NCBI RefSeq assembly: GCF_900108335.1
Contig: NZ_FNVT01000004.1
Location: forward strand, 372,001-436,000
Direction: 5' to 3'
Source of the DNA: Nonomuraea solani
Lineage (GTDB): Bacteria > Actinomycetota > Actinomycetes > Streptosporangiales > Streptosporangiaceae
Length of the DNA: 64,000 bases
The notes under the pieces are model-generated. The model did not search any database. It was not told the origin of the DNA and saw only the letters and a program-made list of their open reading frames with translations. The translations under genes and the position numbers were made by a program. Position 1 is the first letter of the stretch, and each line of letters begins with the position of its first letter. Shown here one piece after another: positions 40,618 through 48,481 of the stretch.

Positions 40618-41809
40618 AGAACCCGGGCCGCTTCACATCCACGAAAGGCACCAGCCCCGACCGCCCCTCCTCCGCATCCGTCGGAAGCACGGCCGCGACC
40701 CGCCACCCGCCCCCATCCGCACGGGGCCCGGCCTCAAAGGACCCGCCGACCAGCAGGGCCCGCTCCCGCATACCGATCAGCCCGGCCCCCGCCCCCGGCA
40801 ACCGGGCCCCGCGTCCGCCAAGAGCGTTCTCAACGGTCACCAGGACCCGCTCGTCCTCATAGGCGATGACCACCGACACCGGCGACTCCCCATGCTTGAG
40901 CGCGTTGGTGAGCGCCTCCTGCAAGATCCGGTATCCCGCGAGATCCACGGACGCCGGCACCTCCCGGGCCTCGCCCTCGACCCGCGTCTCAACCCGCAAC
41001 CCAGCCCGCACCACCCGCTCGACCAGGGTCTCCCCATCGGCCAACCGAGGCCGGGTGGCACCGCCCTCGCCCTCTCCCTCATCCCCTTCCTGCCGCAACA
41101 GCCCGATCATGGCCCGCATCTCGGCCATCCCCTTGACGCTGTTCTCCCGTACGGACTCCATGATCTTCCGGACCGCCTCCCGATCAAGATCCTTACGGGA
41201 CAGCGCGGCGGTGGACTGAATGGCGATGGCGCTGAAGTGATTGGCGATCATGTCATGCAGCTCACGGGCCATCCGCGTACGCTCACCGGTGACGGCCGCC
41301 TGCCGATCGAGCTCCGCGAGCCGCGCCACCTGCTCGGCCCGCCCCCGCTCGGCCGCGGCCCGATCCCGATGCTCCCGCAACACCAGCGCGGTGGTGACCG
41401 GCGTGACGAGCACCAGGGCCGCCTGCACCCCCATGACCGCCAGCACCCTCCAGTCCGCGGCCACGAACCCGGCGATCGCCCCACCGACGACCGCCAGCAC
41501 GGCCGTGATCCCCAGCAGCAACCGGGCGAACCGAGCAGGCCCGTAGAGCGCGGCGGCGTACAGGTTGTCCGTGAACACCAGCACCGTCCCCAAGGACGGC
41601 CCCACGAACCCGTCCAGCACGATCCCCACCATCCCCAGCCCCAGGGAGGCCAGCGGAGCCCGCTGCCGCACCAGAACCCCCGCGCAGGTCAGGACCAGCG
41701 GCACCCCCACCACCCACACGGGCACACCACGATCGGCATAGGCCCTGCCCGCGATCAGCACCACCCCCATCGCGAAGGCCAGCACCGCCCCCAGCACCAC
41801 CCGCGTCAT
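40598..41809 (-). CDS. DesK/NarX-type sensor histidine kinase
   Basis: A 403-residue kinase from ATG 41809 with five or six N-terminal membrane helices (to about 150). HisKA_3: RTRMARELHDMIANHFSAIAIQSTAAL (phospho-His in ELHD). ATPase: YRILQEALTNALKHG (N box), LVTVENALGGRG and GAGLIGMRERALLVGGSF. It is cotranscribed with the downstream response regulator. Its C-terminus (FFSGGEG) lies in a tandem repeat. Confidence 0.93.
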   Translation of the reverse strand: MTRVVLGAVLAFAMGVVLIAGRAYADRGVPVWVVGVPLVLTCAGVLVRQRAPLASLGLGMVGIVLDGFVGPSLGTVLVFTDNLYAAALYGPARFARLLLGITAVLAVVGGAIAGFVAADWRVLAVMGVQAALVLVTPVTTALVLREHRDRAAAERGRAEQVARLAELDRQAAVTGERTRMARELHDMIANHFSAIAIQSTAALSRKDLDREAVRKIMESVRENSVKGMAEMRAMIGLLRQEGDEGEGEGGATRPRLADGETLVERVVRAGLRVETRVEGEAREVPASVDLAGYRILQEALTNALKHGESPVSVVIAYEDERVLVTVENALGGRGARLPGAGAGLIGMRERALLVGGSFEAGPRADGGGWRVAAVLPTDAEEGRSGLVPFVDVKRPGFFSGGEG

Positions 41810-41986
41810 GCCCCCATCCCACCACCTCCCGCCCCCGTTTCCCTCCTGCGCAAGTCCGCCTGTGGATACACCCTTCGATGTATCCACAGGCCCCCGATCC
41901 CCGCCCCAGCCGAGCCGCCGCAACCAAGATTGCGTTAACTGGTTCGAGGTACTCCCGAGAACCCGCTATGCTTGTTCTCGCAGCGA

Positions 41987-42059
41987 GCGGCCGTAGCTCA
42001 ATGGATAGAGCATCTGACTACGGATCAGAAGGTTGGGGTTTCGAGTACCTCCGGCCGCG
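41987..42059 (+). tRNA. tRNA-Arg(ACG)
   Basis: A 73-nt tRNA: acceptor GCGGCCG/CGGCCGC, D arm GTAGCTCAATGGATAGAGC, anticodon stem-loop CTGA-CTACGGA-TCAG with ACG, variable loop AGGTT, and T arm GGGGTTTCGAGTACCTC with weak outer pairing. CCA is not encoded. Its 3' 41 bases are duplicated at 44590-44630, marking it as an integration site. Confidence 0.96.
42018..42058 (+). repeat. attL-type direct repeat (tRNA-Arg 3' part)
   Basis: These 41 bp, from CTACGGATCAG to CCTCCGGCCGC inside the tRNA, recur without mismatch at 44590-44630. The identity covers the anticodon loop to the acceptor stem, typical of tyrosine-integrase attachment sites. Confidence 0.95.
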
Positions 42060-42069
42060 CAGCAGGTGA

Positions 42070-42103
42070 AGGGCCCTCCGAGATCATCCCGGAGGGCCCT
42101 TTT
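42070..42103 (+). terminator. Terminator after tRNA-Arg (brought by the island)
   Basis: AGGGCCCTCCG (42070-42080) pairs with CGGAGGGCCCT (42090-42100) over a 9-nt loop and is followed by TTTT. It lies inside the island, 11 bp after the tRNA. Confidence 0.92.
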
Positions 42104-42111
42104 CCGTGGCC

Positions 42112-42134
42112 GTACAGCAGCGTTGTACAGCAAC
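42112..42134 (+). repeat. Left internal arm repeat of the island
   Basis: GTACAGCAGCG-TT-GTACAGCAAC, two GTACAGCA copies 13 bp apart, is repeated with one base fewer near the right end (44484-44505). The position just inside attL suggests arm-type integrase sites. Confidence 0.6.
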
Positions 42135-42197
42135 GCCCCCTACACAGCCGTTCCCTCACGCATGCAGCTCACGTCTACGGGACGCCGGCTGCTCTAC

Positions 42198-42983
42198 TCA
42201 GGCACCGCCGAGACCTTCTCGCAGGCGGTGGACCCAGCCCGCGGGGAAGACTTGCTCAAGCCGCTCCCTGCTGGTCTCCAGCATCCCCTCCTTCGCCAAG
42301 GGGAGAAGGGCACCGTCCTGGACGGCCTTATGATCCTCGGGGGCCGGGCAGATCAGGATGGCGAGGATCCGGCACGTTCGTTGAAGCTCCTCGATCCCGA
42401 TCGTGTGGATCATGCTCTTGATGGGCTCCCAGGCTGTCCGTACCGCAAGGCCCACCAGAGCATCGAGGAGAACGCTGCGACCCTCGGCCTTCCGGGACTG
42501 CACGATGAACGTCGTCACGTACTCCGGGATCCGGTCCATGGCTTTCGAGAATTTTTCGATGGCCTCGGCCATGGCGACGAGGAGATCGCACCAGAAATGA
42601 TTGGTAAATTGCCTTCTGGCCTCTCGCGGCTTGCTCCCGCCGAACCTCTTATCGAGCTCCTGGATTACGGGGCCAGCAAGGATGTCCCCGATTTCCTGGA
42701 TGCGGTCGATGGTGTCCGGGTTTTCGGATAGCCAGTCGACGAGGTCGGCTGTGGCGCTATCGGTGGCTGCTGCCTTTCTCTCCTTGGATGGCTTTCGCCG
42801 CCCTACGGGAGGTCGAGTTGCGGCCCAGGCGACGTCGCTGCGATCTCTAGCCTCTTGACGAGCTACGGGAGAAGGATCTCGGGCCAACAAGAGACCGTTG
42901 GTCCAGCCATGCTGCGCCCCACCGCACGCGGAGCATCCGCAGTAATGCCCCTTGGCCCGCTCGCAGATCACAGGGTGTGTCAT
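42198..42983 (-). CDS. Island-encoded hypothetical protein with N-terminal Cys motif
   Basis: A 261-residue protein, ATG 42983 with GGAGGG upstream. The N-terminus CERAKGHYCGCSACGGAQHGW is a probable zinc-binding knuckle (four Cys plus His). A helical region follows (TADLVDWLSENPDTIDRIQEIGDILAGPVIQELDKRF, HFWCDLLVAMAEAIEKFSKAMDRIPEYVTTFIVQS). No known domain. Codon use is less biased than in neighbouring chromosomal genes, fitting island cargo. A defence, regulatory or DNA-binding role is possible but unproven. Confidence 0.72.
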   Translation of the reverse strand: MTHPVICERAKGHYCGCSACGGAQHGWTNGLLLARDPSPVARQEARDRSDVAWAATRPPVGRRKPSKERKAAATDSATADLVDWLSENPDTIDRIQEIGDILAGPVIQELDKRFGGSKPREARRQFTNHFWCDLLVAMAEAIEKFSKAMDRIPEYVTTFIVQSRKAEGRSVLLDALVGLAVRTAWEPIKSMIHTIGIEELQRTCRILAILICPAPEDHKAVQDGALLPLAKEGMLETSRERLEQVFPAGWVHRLREGLGGA

Positions 42984-43126
42984 TCGCCCTCCGCTACATC
43001 TGGCAGGAAGTGAACTGGCGCCTCACCACAAGCCCCATTCCTTTGAACCACAAGCAGCGAGAAGTGAAATGGCCACCGAAGCCAGTCCGGCGTATCTCTT
43101 CGGCCAGGACAAGATCCTGTGCACAC

Positions 43127-43163
43127 AAATAGGTCCTCTGGGATATCCCCAGAGGACCTATTT
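43127..43163 (-). terminator. Terminator after the integrase remnant
   Basis: AAATAGGTCCTCTGGG (43127-43142) pairs with CCCAGAGGACCTATTT (43148-43163) over a 5-nt loop, 18 bp beyond the integrase stop on the minus strand. Confidence 0.85.
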
Positions 43164-43181
43164 ATGGCACCGAACGATTAG

Positions 43182-43574
43182 TTATGCCTCGCTTGAACGG
43201 TCGAGGCTCTGGTTAAGCCGATCAAGCGCCTTACGGGTTTCAGGACTGGGGATCTGGGTGTAGACGTCCACGGTCATCGAAATCTGCGAGTGGCGCAGAA
43301 TGCGCATCGCCACACGCGGATGTACGTCGAGGGCAGCCAGGAGCGAGGCACAGGTGTGCCGCGTGTCGTGCACACGAATACGCGGAACACCCGCTCGACG
43401 ACAGTGGCTCTCGAAGGCCCGGTTGAAGTTGCGCGGCTCAATCGGCGTACCGGTGCGGGTCGTGAACGCCAGGTCCGAGGCCTTCCATCCGTCCCCGGCC
43501 ATCTTGCGTGCCTCATCCTGGGCGCGCTGACGGTGCCTGAGAGCCGAAGCACACAGGCCGAAGAGCGGCAGCGA
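43182..43574 (-). pseudogene. Truncated tyrosine recombinase (integrase), C-terminal half
   Basis: About 130 codons match the C-terminus of phage-type integrases: DLAFTTRTGTPIEPRNFNRAFESHCRRAG, RIRVHDTRHTCASLLAALDVH (HxxR), AMRILRHSQISMTVDVYTQIP (His and catalytic Tyr). The arm-binding and core-binding domains and the first catalytic Arg (the TGLRRGE box) are missing; upstream of about 43574 the reading frame is unrelated low-quality sequence. It should be unable to recombine alone. It ends close to a terminator and belongs to the tRNA-Arg island. Confidence 0.88.
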
Positions 43575-43708
43575 GGCAGACGGTGGCGTCGGAGGAATTG
43601 CACGACTGACCCAACCTGCGCAGGAAAGTTGGCCGACGTCATCGGCTGTCCGCCACCGGACGGGCAATGAGGCCTTTTGGTGCTGGCGGCACGGAGGCAT
43701 GTAGGGAG

Positions 43709-44407
43709 ATGTCGCTGGTATCCGATTGGATGAGGCTCATGACTGCTCACGATGTGGCCCGTCTGCTGCCCGATATCTCGCAGCTCCGTGGTCTGTGTCG
43801 GTCTATGGCGGTGCTGGAGGCCATCCTGAGCCCGGAATGGTCCAGCCGCTACCACTCTTTCGCGGCGGGCTGGGGCCCTGGGGAGGAGATGGCCTCGATG
43901 AGCAACGGCTCGGGAGACGAATACTCCATCGTCTTCTCTGTCGCGGGTGCGTACATCCGTGGCTTCGCTCACGAGGCGGTGATGAGCCCGTACGGCAACG
44001 ACGGGCCGTGGCCGGGGGTGCTCGACTCCGTCCCGCAGGTCTTCCGCCACTGTGTGGAGGAGCCCGCATTCTGCGACGAGGATGGTATGCCGATCGTGAC
44101 CGCGTGCCTGTGGCGTGCTGCCAATGATCAGCGGTGGTGGGTGGGTGAGATTGACTACCCGGACGGCGTGAGCGATCCCGATGGAGCGGCGTACCTGTTC
44201 GCACGGCTCGTCGATCCGGCTCCGGAGGCGTTCCAGCGGTTCGCGGAGGACTACTACGAGGTACCCGTGGATCTCGATGCGGTGCGGCACGTCTACGCCC
44301 TCCGGCCGCTGACGCAGGCGGTGGTCGCCACGCTGAACGCTGATCCTTCCTTGGAGGACCTCGCCGACGACCTTGCGGCAGCCCGATATCCGTCCGTTGT
44401 CAGGTGA
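43709..44407 (+). CDS. Island-encoded hypothetical protein
   Basis: A protein of about 232 residues. I chose ATG 43709 because GGAGG lies 11 bases upstream; ATG 43730 or 43739 (MTAHDVARLLPDISQL) are alternatives. It is soluble, rich in aromatics and acidic residues (ILSPEWSSRYHSFAAGWGPGEEMASMSNGSGDEYSIVFSVAGAYIRGFAHEA, RWWVGEIDYPDG). Similar stand-alone proteins are common in actinobacteria and look like immunity or Smi1-like proteins, but no toxin is adjacent. Cargo of the tRNA-Arg island. Confidence 0.72.
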   Translation: MSLVSDWMRLMTAHDVARLLPDISQLRGLCRSMAVLEAILSPEWSSRYHSFAAGWGPGEEMASMSNGSGDEYSIVFSVAGAYIRGFAHEAVMSPYGNDGPWPGVLDSVPQVFRHCVEEPAFCDEDGMPIVTACLWRAANDQRWWVGEIDYPDGVSDPDGAAYLFARLVDPAPEAFQRFAEDYYEVPVDLDAVRHVYALRPLTQAVVATLNADPSLEDLADDLAAARYPSVVR

Positions 44408-44483
44408 GAGCTGGAGGGCCAGCGTGACTCTTCTCCAGCGCGAGCTGGGTGGCAGCAGCGCTGAGGCGCGTTGGTGGAGTGCT

Positions 44484-44505
44484 GTACAGCAGCGCGTACA
44501 GCAAC
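44484..44505 (+). repeat. Right internal arm repeat of the island
   Basis: GTACAGCAGCG-C-GTACAGCAAC closely matches 42112-42134 at the other end of the island, in the same orientation. Confidence 0.6.
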
Positions 44506-44589
44506 ATCGCCTGACGCGATCTCATGGCATCGACCCATGTCCACCGCCTCAGCAGGTGAGCAGCGCGCGGACGCAGCACCTGCCGTTCC

Positions 44590-44630
44590 CTACGGATCAG
44601 AAGGTTGGGGTTTCGAGTACCTCCGGCCGC
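44590..44630 (+). repeat. attR-type direct repeat
   Basis: An exact 41-bp copy of 42018-42058 (tRNA-Arg 3' part). The bases on both sides differ from the tRNA copy, which sets the limits of the repeat. Confidence 0.95.
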
Positions 44631-44643
44631 ACACAGCTCGACC

Positions 44644-44672
44644 AGGGAGTCCCTTGACACAAGGGGCTCCCT
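44644..44672 (+). terminator. Displaced original terminator of tRNA-Arg
   Basis: AGGGAGTCCCTT (44644-44655) pairs with AAGGGGCTCCCT (44661-44672), one mismatch, 5-nt loop. It sits 13 bp after attR, the same relative place as the new terminator after attL, so it probably ended the tRNA transcript before insertion. Confidence 0.8.
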
Positions 44673-44781
44673 GAGTCGTTTCCGGGGGTGCGCCGAACCA
44701 GCCGAAAGTACCGTCACGGACCGGGCGAGCCGAAACTTGTGGTCGATGTCCGCACCGGGCCGTGTCCGCAGGATGAAGCCC

Positions 44782-45741
44782 ATGCCCTACGAAGACCGCA
44801 CTTTGACACCGGACACCGCCCGACCACGGATCGACGCGCTCGACGTCCTGCGCGGGTTCACGCTGTGCGAGATCCTGCTCGCCAACATCCAGCTGATCGC
44901 CAACGACAGCAGTGCGCTCGTGGCGCAGCCCATGGGCGCCTGGGATCCCTGGCTCGGGCTGCCGATCTTCTCCCTGCTGTTCGGCATCGGGTTCTCACTG
45001 CTGCTCGACTCCGCCGGAAAGCGCGCCCCGCGCCCATGGCTGGTGCTGCTGCGGCGGCTTCTGGCGCTGCTCGTGGTCGGTCTCGTGCACAAGCTGCTGT
45101 GGCCGGGCGAGATCCTGACCACTTACGCCATCGTCGGCATCCTGGTGCTGCTGCCTTCGAGCTGGCTGCCGAGGTGGGCCGTGGCCGGTCTGTCCGCCGC
45201 GCTCCTGACGGTGGCGGTGATCAGCGGGGGCGGGCCGCTGCTGATCGCCGGGCTGTTCCTGCTGGGCTCGGCGCTGGTCAGGTTCGGGGTGGTGGAGAAG
45301 ATCGAGACGTCCACCCGAGGACCGGTCCTGCTGGGTCTGGTCTTCGCGGCTGGGCTGGCCGGCCTGCGGGTCGTGGGGCCGTCTTCCGTGTCTACCCTGG
45401 CCGATCTGCTGCTCGCCGGCGTGTACGTATGCGCCCTGCTGATCCTGCTCAGAACGCCGCTGCGACCGGTGCTGCGGTATGTCTTCGCGCCCCTGGGCCG
45501 AATGGCACTGACGAATTATCTGACCGCCACACTCCTCGTTCTGGCGGCCACGCACATTCTCGGCCTGCCGATCGGCCGATATTTGACGACGGCGTACGTC
45601 ACCGCGGGAGTCATCCTCGCGGCCCAGTGGCTTTTCGCCGCCCTCTGGCTGCGCCGCTACCGCCAAGGCCCCCTTGAGTGGCTCTGGCGCTGGGCCACCT
45701 GGGCCCGCCGCTCAACCCTGCGCGTCTCTACGACAGCATGA
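44782..45741 (+). CDS. DUF418-family membrane protein (YeiB-like)
   Basis: A 319-residue membrane protein; ATG 44782 with AGGA eight bases upstream (ATG 44773 possible). The start RIDALDVLRGFTLCEILLANI is the conserved 'R-x-x-x-x-D-x-LRG-x-A/T' beginning of DUF418 proteins, followed by SLLFGIGFSLLLDSAGKR and the conserved LGRMALTNYLTATLLV. About nine helices. The family is related to acyltransferase-3-like membrane proteins; function unproven. First chromosomal gene after the island. Confidence 0.88.
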   Translation: MPYEDRTLTPDTARPRIDALDVLRGFTLCEILLANIQLIANDSSALVAQPMGAWDPWLGLPIFSLLFGIGFSLLLDSAGKRAPRPWLVLLRRLLALLVVGLVHKLLWPGEILTTYAIVGILVLLPSSWLPRWAVAGLSAALLTVAVISGGGPLLIAGLFLLGSALVRFGVVEKIETSTRGPVLLGLVFAAGLAGLRVVGPSSVSTLADLLLAGVYVCALLILLRTPLRPVLRYVFAPLGRMALTNYLTATLLVLAATHILGLPIGRYLTTAYVTAGVILAAQWLFAALWLRRYRQGPLEWLWRWATWARRSTLRVSTTA

Positions 45742-45834
45742 AACTTTCGCATTCTTCAGAGCGTTTTCCCACGCCCGCGAAGGCTTCCATTCGCGCTTGT
45801 TGACATGGGTGCGCCGGTTGGGAACTCTCCTCTC

Positions 45835-45848
45835 TGTTAGCGCTACCA
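45835..45848. promoter_or_regulatory. CebR/LacI-like operator candidate
   Basis: TGTTAGCGCTACCA, with the palindromic core TAGCGCTA, lies 31 bp before the start of the CBM2-metalloprotease gene. It resembles the perfect CebR-type palindrome upstream of the GH6 gene (58778) with mismatched outer bases, so it may be a weak site for the same cellobiose-responsive repressor. Confidence 0.45.
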
Positions 45849-45879
45849 TTTTCGAGTTCCCCTGCCATCGGAGGAACAG

Positions 45880-46950
45880 ATGCACCAACGAGGATTACGC
45901 GGGGGCCTTGTCGCCTGGGCCTTGGCCGTCTGTCTGGCCGCCGCCGCGGTGACGACCACGGTCACGGCGCATGCCGCCGCGGTCGGCTGCCAGGTCACCT
46001 ATACCGTCAGCAGTCAGTGGACCAGCGGCTTCGGCGCCAATGTCGCGATCAAGAACCTTGGTGACCCGATCACTGGCTGGACCCTGCGCTGGACCTTCGG
46101 CGCCGGGCAGACGATCAGCCAGGCCTGGAACGCCGGCGTGACGCAGAGCGGCGGCGCGGTGACCGCCACCAACGCCGGCTACAACGGTTCCCTGGCCACG
46201 AACGGCAGCACCTCGTTCGGATTCAACGGCACCTGGAACAACTCCACCAATCCCGTACCGACCGCCTTCACCCTCAACGGCGTCACCTGCACGGGCAGCG
46301 TGACCCCGACTCCGACACCCACCGTGACTCCGACCGTGACCCCGACCCCGACGTCGGGCCCCCCGCCGTCGCGTACGGTGCGGGTCTACTGGCTCAAACC
46401 GTCGGACGTGGCGTACGACCAGCGCTACCCGGACGGCATAGCCAAGGTCATGCAGGAGGCGCAGCGCTTCTTCAAGCAGCAGTTCGGCAAGACGTTCACG
46501 CTGAACAACCCGATCGTCGAGGTCGTCAACGGCGACAGGCCGCGAACCTGGTACGAGAACACGCCGAACTGCGGTGAGAAGTACTGGTGGTCGGTGTGCA
46601 ACATGCAGGCCGAACTACGTCGCAAGCTGGGCCTCGGCGCACCGGACAGCCGTTGGATCAACGTCGGCGAGATCAGCGCCGAAGGCGAGGGCGCCGGTGG
46701 TGGCGGCGGCAACGGATGGGTGATCCTCAGCGGCCACGACGCTGACGGCGCCGCGGGCATCAACGGCCCGATGAATCGCTGGTACGGCGGCATGGTGCAC
46801 GAACTGGGGCACGCGTTCGGGCTGCCCGACTCCACGTCCACCGATGGCACGTGCATGTCGGCCTCCTTCTACAGCTACCCGAACTGCACCTTCAGCCAGG
46901 CGCAGAAAGACGGCATCCTGCGCGGCGCGTACGGCAGTTTCCTCTCCTGA
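45880..46950 (+). CDS. Secreted CBM2-metalloprotease
   Basis: A 356-residue secreted protein with a perfect GGAGG ribosome site. A signal peptide (residues 1-34) is followed by an N-terminal CBM2 cellulose-binding module (about 35-137: CQVTYTVSSQWTSGFGANVAI, GWTLRWTFGAGQTISQAWNA, SFGFNGTW). A Thr-Pro linker (TPTPTPTVTPTVTPTPTS) leads to a ~190-residue zinc protease domain with HELGHAFGLPD (about 306-316, HExxHxxGxxD) and GTCMS (Met-turn). A protease held on cellulose is unusual; it might process cellulases or cell-wall proteins of plant material. Confidence 0.92.
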   Translation: MHQRGLRGGLVAWALAVCLAAAAVTTTVTAHAAAVGCQVTYTVSSQWTSGFGANVAIKNLGDPITGWTLRWTFGAGQTISQAWNAGVTQSGGAVTATNAGYNGSLATNGSTSFGFNGTWNNSTNPVPTAFTLNGVTCTGSVTPTPTPTVTPTVTPTPTSGPPPSRTVRVYWLKPSDVAYDQRYPDGIAKVMQEAQRFFKQQFGKTFTLNNPIVEVVNGDRPRTWYENTPNCGEKYWWSVCNMQAELRRKLGLGAPDSRWINVGEISAEGEGAGGGGGNGWVILSGHDADGAAGINGPMNRWYGGMVHELGHAFGLPDSTSTDGTCMSASFYSYPNCTFSQAQKDGILRGAYGSFLS

Positions 46951-46955
46951 AACAC

Positions 46956-46984
46956 GGGCGGCGTGACGGACCGTCACGCCGCCC
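46956..46984. terminator. Bidirectional terminator hairpin
   Basis: GGGCGGCGTGACGG (46956-46969) and CCGTCACGCCGCCC (46971-46984) are perfect inverted repeats separated by one base, between the convergent metalloprotease and beta-helix genes. Confidence 0.88.
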
Positions 46985-47000
46985 CCCGAATGGAGATCTC

Positions 47001-48191
47001 TCAGCTCGTCTGCGGCGGCCGGCGGAAGCTCATCCACTGCCGGTTGTTGTAGACGAACGAGGGAGCCGTGTTGTCGCTGACCAGGATGTCGCCGATGGGG
47101 GCGGCCCGGGTGTACGCGGCGAGCCCGACCCCCCATCTGACCTTGCCTTGGTCGTTCGGGCGGAGCGGGCCCACGGAGTTGCCGGTGATCTCCACGGTGG
47201 TCAGCGGGTTGACCTCGGAGTTGGCGGCCCGGACGTACACGCCGCCGTGGCAGTTGGTGATCTGGTTGCCCCGGATGTACACGGCCTCTGTGTTGAACGG
47301 CGTGATCGCGTCCCAGATGGCGTTGGTGACCACATTGTTCTCGATCCAGACCTGGGAGTGCCGGACATCGGGAACAGCCGTGTGCGATCCGGCCAGAGTG
47401 CCCCAGGAGCCCTGCGATCCCGACTTGTCGCACGTGTTCTCAACGATGCGGATGTCGGTGCAGGGCGTGTTGTCCTTCGCGCCGGCCCAGGTGTTGGTGC
47501 TGCCGGCTAGGTCGAGCTGGATGGCCTCGCCGTGCCAGAGCTTCTCCTCGAATCCCGGAGGCACGATCCAGCCGTAGAGGTTGCAGCCTCGTACGGTGGC
47601 ATCGCGTACGGCGTTGAGCTCGATGGCGTGCCACCACTTGACGTTATAGATCGTGAGGCCGGTCAGCTCGACGTCGGACGTGTGCTGCATCGTGATGACG
47701 TTCATCGCGGGCGCCGTGGTGCCGTCCTGGACGGACTGCCAGATCGGATCCCAGGAGCCACCGGTGATCTTGATGGTACACGGCGCGTCGTATCCGCCGG
47801 TCGTCGCGCTGGGGACGTGGTTGAGCACCATCGTCTTGTGGGTGCCCGACGAGACGAAGTCGGCGACGAACCGGGCATTCGTCGCGTCGAGATGGGTGTT
47901 GCCCGGGACGATCAGGTTGGCCCTTAAGACGTGACGATGGCCCGCCACGGCGCGGACGATGATCCGCCCCTGGTCGTCGCGCCCGGCCGGCCCGGCGATG
48001 CCGTTGGCGGCGTCGTCCAGCGCACGGCGCAGGGCGACGATGGTGCCGTCCTCGCCCGCGGGATAGGGATTCACCGGCCCCACCGCCCGCCGGGCCGCGT
48101 ACGCGGGAACCGCCTGGGTGACGCCGGCGCCCAGCAATGCGGCACCTCCGGCGATTCCGAGCCTGAAGGCATCTCGGCGACCGAACTCCAT
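47001..48191 (-). CDS. Exported right-handed parallel beta-helix protein
   Basis: A 396-residue protein with a Tat signal: GRRDAFRLGIAGGAALLGAG and a cut near AYA. The mature part has repeated short beta coils (TIKITGGSWDPIWQS, VELTGLTIYNVKWWHAIELNAVRDATVRGCNLYG, QVWIENNVVTNAIWDAI, AVYIRGNQITNCHGGVYVRA, TVEITGNSVG), typical of pectate lyase/polysaccharide lyase beta-helices. No catalytic triad could be fixed. It is probably an extracellular polysaccharide-acting or binding protein, fitting the plant-biomass genes around it. Confidence 0.87.
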   Translation of the reverse strand: MEFGRRDAFRLGIAGGAALLGAGVTQAVPAYAARRAVGPVNPYPAGEDGTIVALRRALDDAANGIAGPAGRDDQGRIIVRAVAGHRHVLRANLIVPGNTHLDATNARFVADFVSSGTHKTMVLNHVPSATTGGYDAPCTIKITGGSWDPIWQSVQDGTTAPAMNVITMQHTSDVELTGLTIYNVKWWHAIELNAVRDATVRGCNLYGWIVPPGFEEKLWHGEAIQLDLAGSTNTWAGAKDNTPCTDIRIVENTCDKSGSQGSWGTLAGSHTAVPDVRHSQVWIENNVVTNAIWDAITPFNTEAVYIRGNQITNCHGGVYVRAANSEVNPLTTVEITGNSVGPLRPNDQGKVRWGVGLAAYTRAAPIGDILVSDNTAPSFVYNNRQWMSFRRPPQTS

Positions 48192-48274
48192 GCCGTATCT
48201 CCGTTCCTCGAGTCAATGTCATCTAGCATCGCGGATCACACCGCTTTCGGTTTCTCCCTTCATGACCATTCCAA

Positions 48275-48481
48275 TCAACGCGCGGCCAAGGTGACACAGC
48301 AAAGCAGCCCGATCGAATTCCGGGGATGATAGACGAGCGCGTCGTATTGCTCCGAGTACGCATCCGCGGCCGCGCCGAACTCCTCAATGGAATCGAAATC
48401 GGCCTCTTCGATCTTCGCCGCAGTGGGCGGGCAAGAACAAGACTTTTTCTCGGCCCGCAATCTTGTGAAACTGCCAGGCAT
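48275..48481 (-). CDS. Possible small peptide gene (uncertain)
   Basis: The only coding-like content of the 288-bp gap 48192-48479. A 68-codon frame from ATG 48481 contains KIEEADFDSIEEFGAAADAY followed by SEQYDALVYHPRNSIGLLCC and VTLAAR. The acidic, aromatic composition is unlike the Arg/Ala/Pro noise of empty frames in such GC-rich DNA, and the di-Cys tail could suit a modified peptide. Against it: no good ribosome site, the start overlaps the divergent gene at 48480, and there is no maturation enzyme nearby. Confidence 0.3.
   Translation of the reverse strand: MPGSFTRLRAEKKSCSCPPTAAKIEEADFDSIEEFGAAADAYSEQYDALVYHPRNSIGLLCCVTLAAR

Larger units (their letters stand above)
42018..44630. mobile_element. 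Remnant integrated element in tRNA-Arg (2.6 kb)
   Basis: The interval is bounded by the perfect 41-bp repeats (attL 42018-42058, attR 44590-44630). It contains a tyrosine integrase gene cut to its C-terminal half, one hypothetical gene on each strand, its own hairpins, and near-identical double GTACAGCA arms just inside both ends. Several stretches are less GC-rich than the flanks. No replication, transfer or phage structural genes are present, so it is a deletion remnant or a tiny satellite that could move only with a helper. Confidence 0.88.

Noticed and set aside
42952..43263. Plus-strand frame between island genes
   Set aside because: It crosses the integrase terminator hairpin and the integrase 3' end, shows no domain and lacks a ribosome site.
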